NCBI RefSeq assembly: GCF_900452395.1
Contig: NZ_UGNV01000001.1
Coordinates: forward strand, 3,106,435-3,170,434
Origin: Legionella beliardensis
GTDB taxonomy: Bacteria > Pseudomonadota > Gammaproteobacteria > Legionellales > Legionellaceae
DNA: 64,000 bases
Direction: 5' to 3'
In this document: one piece after another, positions 1-9,422 of the stretch
Position numbering within the stretch: position 1 is the first letter of the stretch
Layout: each line of letters starts with the position of its first letter
Position numbers and translations under genes: made by a program
Notes under the pieces: generated by a model
The model's input: the letters and a program-made list of their open reading frames with translations, nothing else
Database searches by the model: none
Told to the model about the DNA's origin: nothing

Positions 1-239
1 ATTAAATCCTGATATTCATTTGGCTGGCTTAAATCCGCTTGTAAAATACAAGCACTGTCTGACCTAATATCATTTAAGAATTTGACTAAAAGTTGTGCTT
101 CTATGATAGAATGATGACAATGAATAGCTACCTTAAAGCCAATTTGATGCAGTTGCTGAACAATGGCAGCCCCAATCCGCCTAGCTGCACCTGTTACTAA
201 AGCAACCCGATTATTGGCTTGTTTGTTATCATGAATCAA
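1..239 (-). CDS. Short-chain dehydrogenase, probable pteridine reductase (partial, 3' end outside window)
   Basis: Only the N-terminal ~79 residues lie in the window. They contain VALVTGAARRIGAAI, the TGxxxRIG nucleotide-binding loop of classical SDR enzymes; the TGAxRRIG form is typical of FolM/PTR1 pteridine reductases, which reduce dihydropterins or dihydrofolate with NADPH. No ATG is available in frame, so the start is taken as TTG at 239-237, with an AGGA about 7-8 nt upstream. It diverges from the methyltransferase gene at 275 across only ~35 bp. A pterin synthase two genes away supports the pteridine assignment over a generic SDR. The substrate is inferred, since the C-terminal half is not visible. 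Confidence 0.75.
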   Translation of the reverse strand, partial: MIHDNKQANNRVALVTGAARRIGAAIVQQLHQIGFKVAIHCHHSIIEAQLLVKFLNDIRSDSACILQADLSQPNEYQDL

Positions 240-274
240 GGTATGTTTCCTCGTTTTAATTACACACACTAACA

Positions 275-1390
275 ATGAATTTATCGAGCTTACTTTATAA
301 GTATTTACGACAGCAGAAAGAAATTCCATTTGCTGATTTTATGCAATTCGCCTTATATCATCCTGGCGCTGGTTATTATAGTGCTGGACTAGAAAAATTT
401 GGTGCTGAAGGTGATTTTATTACCGCGCCAGAATTAACGCCGCTATACGGGCAAGCCTTAGCTAATCAATGTCAACAGCTCCTTCCTTTATTATCCGAGC
501 CTATTCTTTTCGAATTTGGGGCAGGTTCTGGTCGCTTATGTGTTGATTTGCTTAAACGCTTGGAGCAACTAGGCTGCTTGCCAACAGGCTATCATATTTT
601 AGAAGTAAGTAGCTCGTTACAGGTGAGGCAACAAGCCTTAATTAATGAAGAAATCAGCCATCTTGCTCACTTAGTACACTGGCTTGATCGCTGGCCAGAA
701 AAATCTTTTAATGGTGTTGTTATTGCTAATGAAGTATTAGATGCTATGCCTGTGCACCGCTTTTTAAAAACTGATGAAGGACTTTTAGAAAGCTATATTA
801 GTGTTAATGAGCAGACGAACGAATTAAGTGAAACATTTAAATCTGTCGTCAATCCGCGTCTACTGGCCTATTTAGATAAAATCTTACCTACCTTACCCGT
901 GCCCTATCAGTCGGAAGTCAATTTATTTATTGAAGGTTGGATAAAACAGGTTGCAGCCATGCTTGACCAAGGTGCTATTATTTTAATTGATTATGGTTTT
1001 CCTAGGCATGAATACTATCATCCTGATCGTTGCCATGGAACATTAATGTGTCATTATAAACACCAAGCACACACTAATTTTCTCACTAATCTAGGCGAAC
1101 AAGACATTACAGCCCATGTTGACTTTACTCAGGTTGCAGAGGCAGCCGTTGCTGCCAAGTTGCATGTTGCAGGTTATACTAATCAAGCTGCTTTTTTGCT
1201 TGCCAATGATTTGTTAGGTTTACTTGAGGGAATAAAAGATGAACGAGCATATATGCAAGCAACTCAAGCTGTCAAAAAATTAACCTTACCTAATGAAATG
1301 GGTGAGTTATTTAAAGTCATGGGATTAACTAAGAATTTGGATGTGTTTTTAACCGGTTTTCAACTACAAGATAAACGAGCAAGCTTATAA
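275..1390 (+). CDS. MidA/NDUFAF7-family SAM-dependent methyltransferase
   Basis: 371 aa, the usual length for this family (formerly DUF185). Recognisable features in order are an N-terminal FMQFALYHPGAGYYS block, the SAM-binding FEFGAGSGRL motif near residue 90, the ANEVLDAMPVHRF block, and a conserved IDYGFPRHEYYHP region in the C-terminal half. The mitochondrial member NDUFAF7 methylates an arginine of complex I; the bacterial substrate is not established. There is no obvious Shine-Dalgarno before ATG 275. The downstream pterin synthase starts on the base right after its stop, so the two are probably co-transcribed. Confidence 0.9.
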   Translation: MNLSSLLYKYLRQQKEIPFADFMQFALYHPGAGYYSAGLEKFGAEGDFITAPELTPLYGQALANQCQQLLPLLSEPILFEFGAGSGRLCVDLLKRLEQLGCLPTGYHILEVSSSLQVRQQALINEEISHLAHLVHWLDRWPEKSFNGVVIANEVLDAMPVHRFLKTDEGLLESYISVNEQTNELSETFKSVVNPRLLAYLDKILPTLPVPYQSEVNLFIEGWIKQVAAMLDQGAIILIDYGFPRHEYYHPDRCHGTLMCHYKHQAHTNFLTNLGEQDITAHVDFTQVAEAAVAAKLHVAGYTNQAAFLLANDLLGLLEGIKDERAYMQATQAVKKLTLPNEMGELFKVMGLTKNLDVFLTGFQLQDKRASL

Positions 1391-1888
1391 ATGACTAAAT
1401 ATTTAACAACTGTTGAGCTGCAAAAAGAATCAATGAAGTTTTCTGCAGGCCATACTACCATTTTTTCTGCGACCGAGCGCGAGCCGCTACACGGGCATAT
1501 GTATGCTGTTTATCTGGCCCTTACTACCTGGGTAGAAGAAAATGGCATGACGTTTGATTATCGTTATTATAAAGAGCGTATCCATACGTTATGTCGTTTT
1601 TTAAATCAGACTTTTTTAATGCCGCAATACTCGCCGTTTTTAACGATGAGTGAAGACGAAACCTATTATTATTTTACGTTTAATCATAAAAAAATACCTT
1701 TTTTGAAAGAAGATGTGACTTTATTGCCTTTAACTAATATCACTGTTGAAGAATTATCTCGCTGGTTTGTCAGTGAATTGATTAAAGATCGTGAAGAATT
1801 AGTTAGGCATCGTATAGAAAAAGTGGTGGTTAAAGTCTTTTCTGCACCTGGTCAGTCAGCAAGCCATGAGTGGTCTCGACAAAAATAA
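1391..1888 (+). CDS. 6-pyruvoyl-tetrahydropterin synthase family, PTPS-III type
   Basis: 165 aa. The three zinc-ligand histidines of the PTPS/QueD fold are visible: H21 in KFSAGH, and H34 and H36 in LHGHMY. The residues before HGH read E31-P-L-H-G-H. This is the ExxHGH arrangement described for PTPS-III enzymes, whereas QueD and classical PTPS have CxxxHGH; the cysteine position is Arg30. PTPS-III proteins can make 6-hydroxymethyl-dihydropterin from dihydroneopterin triphosphate and so stand in for the folate enzyme FolB. The neighbouring pteridine-reductase-like gene fits a folate/pterin role rather than queuosine. It abuts the upstream methyltransferase stop codon. Confidence 0.85.
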   Translation: MTKYLTTVELQKESMKFSAGHTTIFSATEREPLHGHMYAVYLALTTWVEENGMTFDYRYYKERIHTLCRFLNQTFLMPQYSPFLTMSEDETYYYFTFNHKKIPFLKEDVTLLPLTNITVEELSRWFVSELIKDREELVRHRIEKVVVKVFSAPGQSASHEWSRQK

Positions 1889-1904
1889 ATAAAAGGAACG
1901 ACTT

Positions 1905-4073
1905 GTGATTACCCTATTCCAAGTATGTATACCTCATACCAATCATGATTATTTTGATTACTTGGCTGGCGAGCACTCCCCGGGTGTTGGTGCCAGAGTT
2001 TGGGTTCCCTTCCGCCAACAACGACGCTTAGGATTCGTGGTTGGCATAGTAACTTGCTCACAGTTAGATATCCCGCTTAAGACCATTGACGAACTCATTG
2101 ATAAGCAGCCACTCTTAACCCAGGACACGTTGGCTTTGTGTCAATGGATTAGCACTTATTATCAATCTCCCCTATCTGAAGTCTTACCTTTAGCGGTGCC
2201 TAAAAAATTACGTCAAGGCTATTCGACCGAACTGCCTTTAATTGACTTTTTTGAACTCGCGATAGCAATCAATGAAGCCCATGCTTTAATAAGCAAAAAA
2301 GCGCACAAACTACATGCCTTAATTGATTTCTTAAACGAGCAACAACAAGCCATTAATAGCAATGAATTAATACAAGCGGGGTTTAAGAAAACGCAATTTG
2401 CTAAGCTCATTGAATTAAATATTATTCGAAGCTCTAAAAAACTAGCTCTGCCTGCACTTAAATGCTTAAAAACAGCACCTTTATCTCTCAATGATGAACA
2501 AGCTATCGCGGTTAGCACGATTAAGCAAAGTCTAGACAATTATCGCTGTTTTCTTTTACAAGGTATAACAGGCAGTGGTAAAACAGAAGTCTATTTACAA
2601 GTGATTGCTGAAGTGCTTGCTCGTGGGTGCCAAGTACTCATTTTAGTGCCAGAAATTGGCTTAACGCCGCAATTATTAAAACGGTTTAGCGCACGGTTTG
2701 ATAAAGATATTGTGACGCTTCATTCAAGTCTTAATGAAACTGAACGACTGACTGCCTGGTATGCAGCAAGCCATAACCTAGCGCAATTGGTTATTGGTAC
2801 GCGAGCCGCAGTTTTTACGCCTATGCCCAAACTAGGACTCATTGTCATTGATGAAGAACATGATAGTTCCTTAAAGCAAATGGATAATGTCCGCTACTCT
2901 GCCCGTGATACAGCCTTAATGCGTGCTTATCAAGCCAATATACCTATTATTTTAGGCTCAGCGACCCCAAGCTTAGAAAGCCTACATAATTGCAACCAGC
3001 AAAAATACACTTTGCTCCAACTTAACCACAAAGCACTTACTAATAACCCGTTGCACTACCAATTAGTTGATTTACGCGCGAGTACCATGCACCACGGTTT
3101 AGCTGATAAAACATTAACCATAATCGCAGAGCATTTAAGCAAGCAAAATCAGGTGTTGGTATTTATTAATCGTCGTGGTTTTGCACCTATTTTACTGTGT
3201 CATGCCTGTGGATGGATGGTTGATTGCCGCGCTTGTGATAGCCATCTAACATTACATCGACATCGCCTTATTTGTCATCACTGTGGTTTAACGCAACCTA
3301 TTCCTGCACGGTGTAAACAATGCGAAAACCCTGAATTAATTCCAATTGGCACAGGCACACAGCGGCTTTATGAGTATCTTGCCAACAAATTTCCTGATAT
3401 TAATAGCTTGCGTATTGATAGGGATGAAGTCCGCAAAAAACATGAGCTGCAGGCGCGCATTGAATTAATTAATAATGAGCAGGCACAATTGCTTATTGGT
3501 ACGCAAATGTTAGCAAAAGGCCATCATTTTCCGAAGTTAACGCTCGTTGTTGTGGTGGATGCAGACTGGGGATTTTATAATCAAGATTTTCGTGCTATCG
3601 AGCAACTCGGTCAGTTGCTTACTCAAGTTGCTGGGCGTGCTGGGCGCGCAGAGCAACCAGGGCAGGTTATTATTCAAACGCATATACCACAGCATCCCTT
3701 ATTAAATTTACTAATTCAAAAAGGTTATAATGAATTTGCCAAATTCTTATTAACCACGCGTAAACAAGCGGCTTTACCACCTTACCATTACCTAGCGGTT
3801 ATTCGCGCCCAACATAAGCAACATCAACGTATTGAGCATTTTTTAAAAACCATTAAAAACTATTTAAATAACCAGGCTATCCAAGTTCTGGGGCCAGCGC
3901 CTGCACCTTTGGCGCGCAAAGCCAATTTATTTCGCATGCAGCTATTAATAAAAGCAGCGTCTCGTAAGCAGTTGCATACTATATTGACGGCCATGCGCGA
4001 GTGGATAAAAATAACCAAACAATCACAAGATATACGTTGGAATATTGACGTTGACCCACAGGACTTATCATGA
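1905..4073 (+). CDS. priA: Primosomal protein N', replication restart helicase PriA
   Basis: 722 aa, close to the 732 aa of E. coli PriA. It has the N-terminal 3'-DNA-binding domain (FDYLAGEHSPGVGARVWVPF), Walker A GITGSGKTEVYL near residue 220, a DEEH box (VIDEEHD), and a cysteine-rich zinc region CHACGWMVDCRACDSH followed by CHHCG and CKQCE. The C-terminal helicase motif GTQMLAKGHHFP is intact. PriA reloads the replicative helicase at collapsed forks. The start is GTG at 1905 with AAGGA at 1892-1896. The stop overlaps the start of the next gene by 4 bp (ATGA). Confidence 0.97.
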   Translation: MITLFQVCIPHTNHDYFDYLAGEHSPGVGARVWVPFRQQRRLGFVVGIVTCSQLDIPLKTIDELIDKQPLLTQDTLALCQWISTYYQSPLSEVLPLAVPKKLRQGYSTELPLIDFFELAIAINEAHALISKKAHKLHALIDFLNEQQQAINSNELIQAGFKKTQFAKLIELNIIRSSKKLALPALKCLKTAPLSLNDEQAIAVSTIKQSLDNYRCFLLQGITGSGKTEVYLQVIAEVLARGCQVLILVPEIGLTPQLLKRFSARFDKDIVTLHSSLNETERLTAWYAASHNLAQLVIGTRAAVFTPMPKLGLIVIDEEHDSSLKQMDNVRYSARDTALMRAYQANIPIILGSATPSLESLHNCNQQKYTLLQLNHKALTNNPLHYQLVDLRASTMHHGLADKTLTIIAEHLSKQNQVLVFINRRGFAPILLCHACGWMVDCRACDSHLTLHRHRLICHHCGLTQPIPARCKQCENPELIPIGTGTQRLYEYLANKFPDINSLRIDRDEVRKKHELQARIELINNEQAQLLIGTQMLAKGHHFPKLTLVVVVDADWGFYNQDFRAIEQLGQLLTQVAGRAGRAEQPGQVIIQTHIPQHPLLNLLIQKGYNEFAKFLLTTRKQAALPPYHYLAVIRAQHKQHQRIEHFLKTIKNYLNNQAIQVLGPAPAPLARKANLFRMQLLIKAASRKQLHTILTAMREWIKITKQSQDIRWNIDVDPQDLS

Positions 4074-4465
4074 CGCAACAAAAAATTACAATTCATCAAA
4101 AAACCTTTGCTATCGCTTGGGGCGATATGGACGCCTTAGGTCATGTCAATAATGCTCGTTACTTTGATTACTTTCAAGAAGCACGCATCGAATGGTTAGC
4201 AAGCTTAAATTTTGATCTACAGCAACCAACTGGCCCTGTCGTTATTCATGTAGCCTGCACCTTCCTTAAGCCTGTTGTTTACCCAGCAACGTTGACTATT
4301 ACTAGCAGTGTTCATAGTGTTGGCCATTCTAGTTTTATTATTGATCATGACTTATTCCAAGAAGAAACTTTAATGGCGCAAGGCATCAGTAAAATTGTTT
4401 GGGTTGATTATAAACTTAATAAATCGGTTGCTTTACCCGATAACATTCGTAATTTATTTCGCTAA
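4070..4465 (+). CDS. Hotdog-fold acyl-CoA thioesterase (YbgC/FcbC-like)
   Basis: 131 aa, a single 4HBT domain. The segment WGDMDALGHVNNARYFDYF is the family signature; the Asp in DMDALGHVNN is the usual catalytic acid, and the adjacent GHVNN loop is conserved. Members hydrolyse acyl-CoA or 4-hydroxybenzoyl-CoA thioesters; the acyl group cannot be told from sequence. It is translationally coupled to priA through a 4-bp overlap. It is less likely to be the Tol-Pal-linked YbgC itself because no tol genes are nearby. Confidence 0.88.
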   Translation: MTQQKITIHQKTFAIAWGDMDALGHVNNARYFDYFQEARIEWLASLNFDLQQPTGPVVIHVACTFLKPVVYPATLTITSSVHSVGHSSFIIDHDLFQEETLMAQGISKIVWVDYKLNKSVALPDNIRNLFR

Positions 4466-4578
4466 AACTTATTTGCATAATAGGTTAAGTTTCAATACTA
4501 TAGAAATTAAAAGCCAAGCAACCTTTTTATTAAGGCCTTGTTTTTTAAAATTTTTTAAATTAAAAATAAGGAATCATT

Positions 4579-4776
4579 ATGAATAAAGATATTTTTGAAG
4601 GTAACTGGGAAGAGCTCAAAGGTAAAATGAAGCAAGCTTGGGGTAAATTAACTGATGATGATTTCCGTGAACTAGAAGGCAATCAACAAGAAATTTACGG
4701 CAAGTTACAAAAACATTATGGTTATACTCGCGATGAGGCTGAAAAAGCTATTAGAGACTTCCGTAACAAAGAATAA
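4579..4776 (+). CDS. CsbD-family small stress protein (YjbJ-like)
   Basis: 65 aa, the normal length. The sequence opens MNKDIFEGNWEELKGKMKQ and contains WGKLTDDDFRELEGN, the two conserved halves of CsbD-like proteins. These small, soluble, highly expressed proteins are induced by general stress in many bacteria; their molecular function is not settled. AAGGAA sits at 4567-4572, about 6 nt before the ATG. The next two plus-strand genes (BON and PRC-barrel) belong to families that are also commonly stress-induced, suggesting a small stress cluster. Confidence 0.93.
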   Translation: MNKDIFEGNWEELKGKMKQAWGKLTDDDFRELEGNQQEIYGKLQKHYGYTRDEAEKAIRDFRNKE

Positions 4777-4794
4777 TCCCAACATCTAAATAAG

Positions 4795-4815
4795 GCTGGC
4801 TTCTTAGAAGCTAGC
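4795..4815 (+). terminator. Stem-loop after csbD-family gene
   Basis: GCTGGCTTC pairs with GAAGCTAGC (one G-T wobble) around a TTA loop, 18 bp after the stop codon. It is followed only by a pyrimidine-rich run, not a clean T tract, so it is a weak terminator candidate. Confidence 0.5.
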
Positions 4816-5037
4816 TTCCTTCCATTACCCTTCTCTTGAATAAAATCTTTTTGTCTATAATTTTATAAATAAGAATTGACTATTTATTTAGTCTTATATA
4901 TTGACATGTCTGTCACACAGATGTTAACTTTGATAGTCACAATTAGTTACCAATATAATTAGACAGAAGTTTCAATAATAAATTGACCAATTATTTAATA
5001 TGGGACAGGACAGTTCTATAAAACATGAGGAGTGACT

Positions 5038-5589
5038 ATGTTTAAACAATCTTTACTATGCGGTATTTTTGCATTAACTACGATGTCTCCGCTGACCATT
5101 GAAGCTGCCGTTCATAAAAATAGCCTTGCTAAAAGCCCTATCACAGACACAGCGATTACCGCAAAGATTAAAGCACTTTATGCAAAGTCTGCGCTTGTTC
5201 CCGTATCAGCTATTTCAGTAACTACAACAAATCACCAAGTTACCTTAGCAGGTAAAGTGGCAACCGATTTACAGTATGAGAAAGCCGTTGCTTTGGCTGA
5301 ATCAGTCAGAGATGTTAATAGTGTCAATGCTGAAAATTTACAGGTCGCTAATAGTAAAGCCCCCTTAACCGATACATTGATCACTGCCAAAGTAAAAGGC
5401 GCTATTTTAAAAGAAAAATTATTTGGCAAAAAAGATGTGGAATATTGGCCGATTAAGGTAGAAACAAAAAATAGAGTTGTTTACCTAACAGGTGAAGTTG
5501 AGACAGATAGAGAACGCGTTAATATTACAAATTTAGCTAAAAATATTCGTGGCATAAGAGCTGTTCGCTCAGCAATTGCTGTGAAATAA
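5038..5589 (+). CDS. Periplasmic BON-domain protein (OsmY-like)
   Basis: 183 aa from ATG 5038, chosen over an upstream GTG because GAGGA at 5027-5031 lies 6 nt before it. Residues 1-23 form a signal peptide with a probable cleavage in TIEAAVHK. Two BON domains follow, each with the (S/T)DT.I(T)A(K)(I/V)K start (SPITDTAITAKIKALY and APLTDTLITAKVKGAIL) and the closing turn of the form VTLAGKV or VYLTGEV. BON domains bind phospholipid surfaces; OsmY-type proteins are envelope-stress or osmotic-stress proteins. The call on domain type is firm, the physiological role is not. Confidence 0.88.
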   Translation: MFKQSLLCGIFALTTMSPLTIEAAVHKNSLAKSPITDTAITAKIKALYAKSALVPVSAISVTTTNHQVTLAGKVATDLQYEKAVALAESVRDVNSVNAENLQVANSKAPLTDTLITAKVKGAILKEKLFGKKDVEYWPIKVETKNRVVYLTGEVETDRERVNITNLAKNIRGIRAVRSAIAVK

Positions 5590-5598
5590 ATGAAGATT

Positions 5599-5630
5599 AT
5601 CCCGTAAAATGCAACGCATTTATACGGGAT
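5599..5630 (+). terminator. Long hairpin between BON and PRC-barrel genes
   Basis: ATCCCGTA plus AAATGC pairs with GCATTT and TACGGGAT around an AAC loop, with one bulged A. The stem begins 9 bp after the BON stop codon. No long T tract follows, so it may attenuate or protect the message rather than fully terminate. Confidence 0.6.
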
Positions 5631-5665
5631 TTAGATTAACGATTTCGACCACTAAGGAGATCACG

Positions 5666-6043
5666 ATGAGTACTAATCATGTTGTCAATGCAAACGATGT
5701 CATTGGGGTTAAAGTTGAAAATATGCAAGAAGAAGGTTTAGGAAAAATTGAAGCTTTAATGCTTGATAAATTAAGTGGTAAAGTGAACTATGTTGTTTTA
5801 AGTTATGGCGGGTTTTTAGGTATGGGCAATAAACTTTTTGCTATGCCCTGGAGTATTTTTTCATACAATAAAGACCGAGATTGTTTTCAAATTCCCTTAA
5901 ATGAAGAGCAATTAAAGAACTCTCCAGGATTTGACAAGGATAACTGGCCAAATATGTCAGATAAAATGTGGAGTGATTCTATTACCCGTTATTATAACAC
6001 AGCGATGTCTAGCCAAACTGGTGATCGCAGCGGCCAACTTTAA
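5666..6043 (+). CDS. PRC-barrel domain protein
   Basis: 125 aa from ATG 5666, chosen because AAGGAGA at 5654-5660 lies just upstream; the longer reading frame from 5609 begins inside the preceding hairpin. Residues ~5-80 form a PRC barrel: ANDVIGVKVENMQEEGLGKI then LDKLSGKVNYVVLSYGG, then the FAMPWSIF strand. Such stand-alone PRC proteins often accompany BON and CsbD genes in stress loci. No signal peptide is visible, so it is probably cytoplasmic. Its partner is unknown. Confidence 0.87.
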   Translation: MSTNHVVNANDVIGVKVENMQEEGLGKIEALMLDKLSGKVNYVVLSYGGFLGMGNKLFAMPWSIFSYNKDRDCFQIPLNEEQLKNSPGFDKDNWPNMSDKMWSDSITRYYNTAMSSQTGDRSGQL

Positions 6044-6055
6044 TTTTAAAACGGA

Positions 6056-6079
6056 GCGCAGTAATTTTGCTTACTGCGC
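6056..6079. terminator. Bidirectional hairpin between convergent PRC-barrel and zinc-ribbon genes
   Basis: GCGCAGTAA pairs perfectly with TTACTGCGC around a 6-nt loop. Read on the minus strand it is followed shortly by CGTTTT, so it best fits termination of the small zinc-ribbon gene. Confidence 0.65.
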
Positions 6080-6102
6080 GAAGCTATTAATTAGCGCGTT
6101 AC

Positions 6103-6270
6103 TTAACTTTTCTGCATGGCTTGTTGATGAGCACAATCCTCACATAAATTATTAATATCTTCTACCGCGTCATCTTCATGTGGCAATGCATCATGAATAG
6201 GTTCTAGGTTATCCATATCTTCAATTTCAATTTTTGCGCCACATTTTTGACATATTTTCATCGTTGACAT
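6103..6270 (-). CDS. Small zinc-ribbon-like protein, 55 aa
   Basis: A 55-aa reading frame with two CxxC knuckles: C7-Q-K-C10 near the N terminus (MKICQKCGAKI) and C43-E-D-C46 (NLCEDCAHQQ), separated by a very acidic linker rich in D and E. This is the layout of a minimal zinc ribbon; no known family was recognised. AGGA lies about 11 nt upstream of ATG 6270; the second Met (codon 4) could be the real start. It converges on the PRC-barrel gene through a shared hairpin. A role as a small redox or zinc protein is plausible but unsupported. Confidence 0.6.
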   Translation of the reverse strand: MSTMKICQKCGAKIEIEDMDNLEPIHDALPHEDDAVEDINNLCEDCAHQQAMQKS

Positions 6271-6408
6271 AATTTTTTCATCCTGGAATAGTTATTTTAT
6301 CGTTGTAATTTATACAATAAACAAAAATTTTAATTAGAACTTAGCTAGGTTGATCAGGTTTAAGCTACATGGTATATAACCTAATCAGTGAATGGCATTA
6401 AAGAAAAC

Positions 6409-6501
6409 ATGCTATTAAACATCACTTTTACACTGGCAACACTTTTATTAATTTTAGGCAGTCTTCATAAAATGTCCACTGCAGTTAACTGGTTAAAATA
6501 G
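6409..6501 (+). CDS. Possible 30-aa single-span membrane peptide upstream of nfi
   Basis: ATG at 6409 opens a 30-codon frame ending 4 bp before the nfi start. Residues 2-18 are strongly hydrophobic (LLNITFTLATLLLILG), as in small membrane peptides. There is no clear Shine-Dalgarno (only AAAG). It may instead be leader sequence; the evidence is limited to hydrophobicity and position. Confidence 0.25.
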   Translation: MLLNITFTLATLLLILGSLHKMSTAVNWLK

Positions 6502-6505
6502 ATTT

Positions 6506-7210
6506 ATGAATTTAAAAAATCCTGAAAATTTAATTATAAATAATGATTTTAATGTGCAACAAGCCATTATTTATCAACGACAGTGGTCTAAAGAAATCCA
6601 AATACAGCCACTCCCAAACTCGATAAAATATATTGCCGGTATTGATATTGGCTATGACTATCCAAGTAATAGAGCATTTACAGTTGCTATTACTTTAGAC
6701 GCAGAATCACTGCAGGTGGTTGAAGTAACTAAAGCTATTACGCCTATTGAAATTCCCTATCAACCGGGATTTTTATCTTTTCGTGAAGTACCAGCACTTT
6801 GCAAGGCACTGGATAAGCTCAGCATTAAGCCTGATTTAATTGTGTGTGACGGCCAAGGGATTGCTCACCCTCGCCGCTTTGGATTAGCCTGTCATATAGG
6901 GCTAGCCTATGATATCCCTACTATCGGCTGTGGTAAAAGTAAACTTTATGGCCAAGCTGAAGAACCTGGCACTAGTAAAGGCAGTTACTCTTATCTTTAT
7001 GATAGAAAAGGTCAAATTATCGGTGCAGTTTTAAGGACTAAATTGAAGGTGAAGCCTGTGTATATTTCAATCGGCCACAAAGCAGAGTTGGCAGGCGCAC
7101 TAGAATGGATTTTAAAGTTAACGAAAGGTTACCGCTTGCCTGAGCCAACGCGATTAGCTGATAAGCTTGCCCATGAGCATAAATTAGCGAGTCTCGCACT
7201 ACCTACTTAA
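6506..7210 (+). CDS. nfi: Endonuclease V
   Basis: 234 aa, within the family range. Recognisable blocks are IAGIDIGYD (first catalytic Asp), PYQPGFLSFREVPAL (catalytic Glu and the PYIPG-type wedge), and CDGQGIAHPRRFGLACHIG (second Asp and the substrate-strand loop). The enzyme nicks DNA one base 3' to deaminated adenine (hypoxanthine) and starts alternative excision repair. It stands alone between the small stress genes and katE. The call is firm. Confidence 0.95.
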   Translation: MNLKNPENLIINNDFNVQQAIIYQRQWSKEIQIQPLPNSIKYIAGIDIGYDYPSNRAFTVAITLDAESLQVVEVTKAITPIEIPYQPGFLSFREVPALCKALDKLSIKPDLIVCDGQGIAHPRRFGLACHIGLAYDIPTIGCGKSKLYGQAEEPGTSKGSYSYLYDRKGQIIGAVLRTKLKVKPVYISIGHKAELAGALEWILKLTKGYRLPEPTRLADKLAHEHKLASLALPT

Positions 7211-7292
7211 ATTTAAAGAAAATAACTAATAAAATTCAACTCACTACAAGTTGCTGTTACACTGTTTATATTCTTTAACTAGGGATATGAAT

Positions 7293-9407
7293 ATGGATGA
7301 CGATAACAAAGATGTTAACCCAACCGGTGTAGACTTACAGGAAGTACAAATTGAGGATCAGGTGCTTTATTGTGGCCAAGGTGGCGATATGCATCAATTA
7401 GCTGACGCTAACACGGCGCTTTTAACAACTCAACAAGGTGCACCTATTGCCGATGATCATAATTCATTAAAAATTGGCACGCCCGGCCCTACTCTCTTAG
7501 AAGATTTTATTTTTCGCGATAAAATATTTCATTTTGATCATGAACGTATACCTGAGCGTGTCGTACATGCCCGCGGATTTGGAGCACATGGTTATTTTGA
7601 AAATTACGAGTCATTAAGCGACCTTACTCGCGCTCATTTATTTCAGAAAAAAGGGGAAAAAACCCCAGCATTTGTACGTTTTTCAACAGTAGCAGGCAAT
7701 AAAGGTTCGCCTGATTTAGCACGTGATGTAAGAGGTTTTGCTGTTAAACTTTATACCCAAGAAGGTAATTGGGATATTGTCGGTAATAATATTCCCGTTT
7801 TCTTTATTCAAGATGCAATTAAATTTCCTGATGTCGTTCATGCAGCTAAAGATGAACCTGATCGCGGTTTTCCCCAAGCGCAAACAGCGCATGACAACTT
7901 TTGGGACTTTATTTCACTAACGCCAGAATCCATGCATATGGTGATGTGGATCATGTCAGACAGAACCATCCCTCGTTCTTTTCGCTTCATGGAAGGCTTT
8001 GGTGTACATACCTTTCGCTTAGTCAATCAGCAGGGTAAATCCACGTTTGTAAAATTCCATTGGAAGCCTAAACTTGGTTTACAATCGGTGACCTGGGATG
8101 AAGCCGTTAAAATTAATGGTGCTGATCCTGATTATCATCGTCGTGATTTATGGAATGCTATTCAAACAGGTAATTTTCCCGAGTGGGAACTTGGCATCCA
8201 AATATTTGATGAAGCCTTTGCTGAGCGTTTTCCTTTTGATGTACTCGATGCAACTAAAATTATTCCTGAAGAAGACATTCCTATTAAGCCCATAGGGCGC
8301 TTAGTGCTTGACCGATGTGTTGATAACTTTTTTGCAGAAACCGAGCAGGTTGCCTTCTGTACGCAGAATATCGTTCCGGGCATTGATTTCTCTAACGATC
8401 CTTTATTACAGGGGCGTAATTTTTCTTATTTGGATACGCAGTTAAAGCGTTTAGGTAGCCCTAATTTTACCCATTTACCTATTAATGCGCCTAAATGTCC
8501 TTTTGCTCATTTCCAACAAGATGGCCATATGGCGTTTATTAATCCTAAGGGTAGAGCCAATTATAACCCTAATTCGTGGGGAGAAGGGCCGCGAGAAGAC
8601 CGCCAACGTGGTTTTAGTAGTTATCCGCAGCATGAGGAAGGGCCTAAGTTAAGAGCCCGGCCTGAAAAGTTTGCCGACCATTATAGCCAAGCCAGGCAAT
8701 TTTATTTAAGCCAAACGGCTATTGAGCAAAAACACTTAAGTGATGCGTTAGTATTTGAATTAAGTAAAGTTGAAACTGCAAATATTCGCGTGCGTATGAT
8801 GACTCACTTATTAAATATTGACCAAAATTTAGCTCATACAGTTGCTAAAGGCTTAGGAATTGAGCAATTACCAAATCCTGCGCCTGCTGCTAAACCGCCT
8901 ATCTTAAGTTTAAAACCTTCTGATAAATTAAGTATTTTAAAAAACTCACCAACAAGCTTTGCTGGCCGAACGGTGGGGATTTTACTTTCAGATGGTGCTG
9001 ATGCTGCTATTTATTCAAGTCTTGTTGATGCAATTATGGCTGAAAAGGCGCTACCTTTTGTTATTGCACCTCATATTTCCGGCGTTACATTAAGTGATGG
9101 CAGCAAAGTTAAGGTGAATGAAAAAATTGGCGGCGGACCTTCTGTACTTTATGATGCAGTTGCCTTACTCATTGCTAATGACCATACCACTGAACTATTT
9201 AACTTACCTAAGGTGCAAGAATTCATTAACGATGCTTATTTACATTGTAAGTTTATAGGTTATGCCAAGCACTTACAGCCCTTATTAACTAAAGTAGGCG
9301 CTATTAACCAGTTAGACGATGGCTTTGTTGAATTAGCCGATGAAAAAGCTTGTTCACAGTTTATTAAAACCTGTCGAAACGTGCGTTATTGGCTGCGCCC
9401 AGTCTAA
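7293..9407 (+). CDS. katE: Large-subunit (clade II, HPII-type) catalase
   Basis: 704 aa from ATG 7293, preferred over ATG 7287 and a TTG at 7251 because of its spacing from AGGG at 7281-7284. Catalytic His is in [12 protein letters not shown] (about residue 92), the distal Asn in [13 protein letters not shown] (about 165), and the proximal haem Tyr in RNFSYLDTQ (about 379). A C-terminal DJ-1/PfpI-like domain ([16 protein letters not shown] and following) is present, as in E. coli KatE. It disproportionates hydrogen peroxide. A large symmetrical hairpin follows the stop. Confidence 0.95.
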   Translation: MDDDNKDVNPTGVDLQEVQIEDQVLYCGQGGDMHQLADANTALLTTQQGAPIADDHNSLKIGTPGPTLLEDFIFRDKIFHFDHERIPERVVHARGFGAHGYFENYESLSDLTRAHLFQKKGEKTPAFVRFSTVAGNKGSPDLARDVRGFAVKLYTQEGNWDIVGNNIPVFFIQDAIKFPDVVHAAKDEPDRGFPQAQTAHDNFWDFISLTPESMHMVMWIMSDRTIPRSFRFMEGFGVHTFRLVNQQGKSTFVKFHWKPKLGLQSVTWDEAVKINGADPDYHRRDLWNAIQTGNFPEWELGIQIFDEAFAERFPFDVLDATKIIPEEDIPIKPIGRLVLDRCVDNFFAETEQVAFCTQNIVPGIDFSNDPLLQGRNFSYLDTQLKRLGSPNFTHLPINAPKCPFAHFQQDGHMAFINPKGRANYNPNSWGEGPREDRQRGFSSYPQHEEGPKLRARPEKFADHYSQARQFYLSQTAIEQKHLSDALVFELSKVETANIRVRMMTHLLNIDQNLAHTVAKGLGIEQLPNPAPAAKPPILSLKPSDKLSILKNSPTSFAGRTVGILLSDGADAAIYSSLVDAIMAEKALPFVIAPHISGVTLSDGSKVKVNEKIGGGPSVLYDAVALLIANDHTTELFNLPKVQEFINDAYLHCKFIGYAKHLQPLLTKVGAINQLDDGFVELADEKACSQFIKTCRNVRYWLRPV

Positions 9408-9422
9408 TAAAAATTAATTTAC

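Noticed and set aside
5609..5665. N-terminal extension of the PRC-barrel gene
   Set aside because: It starts inside the strong hairpin at 5599-5630; AAGGAGA before ATG 5666 marks the true start.
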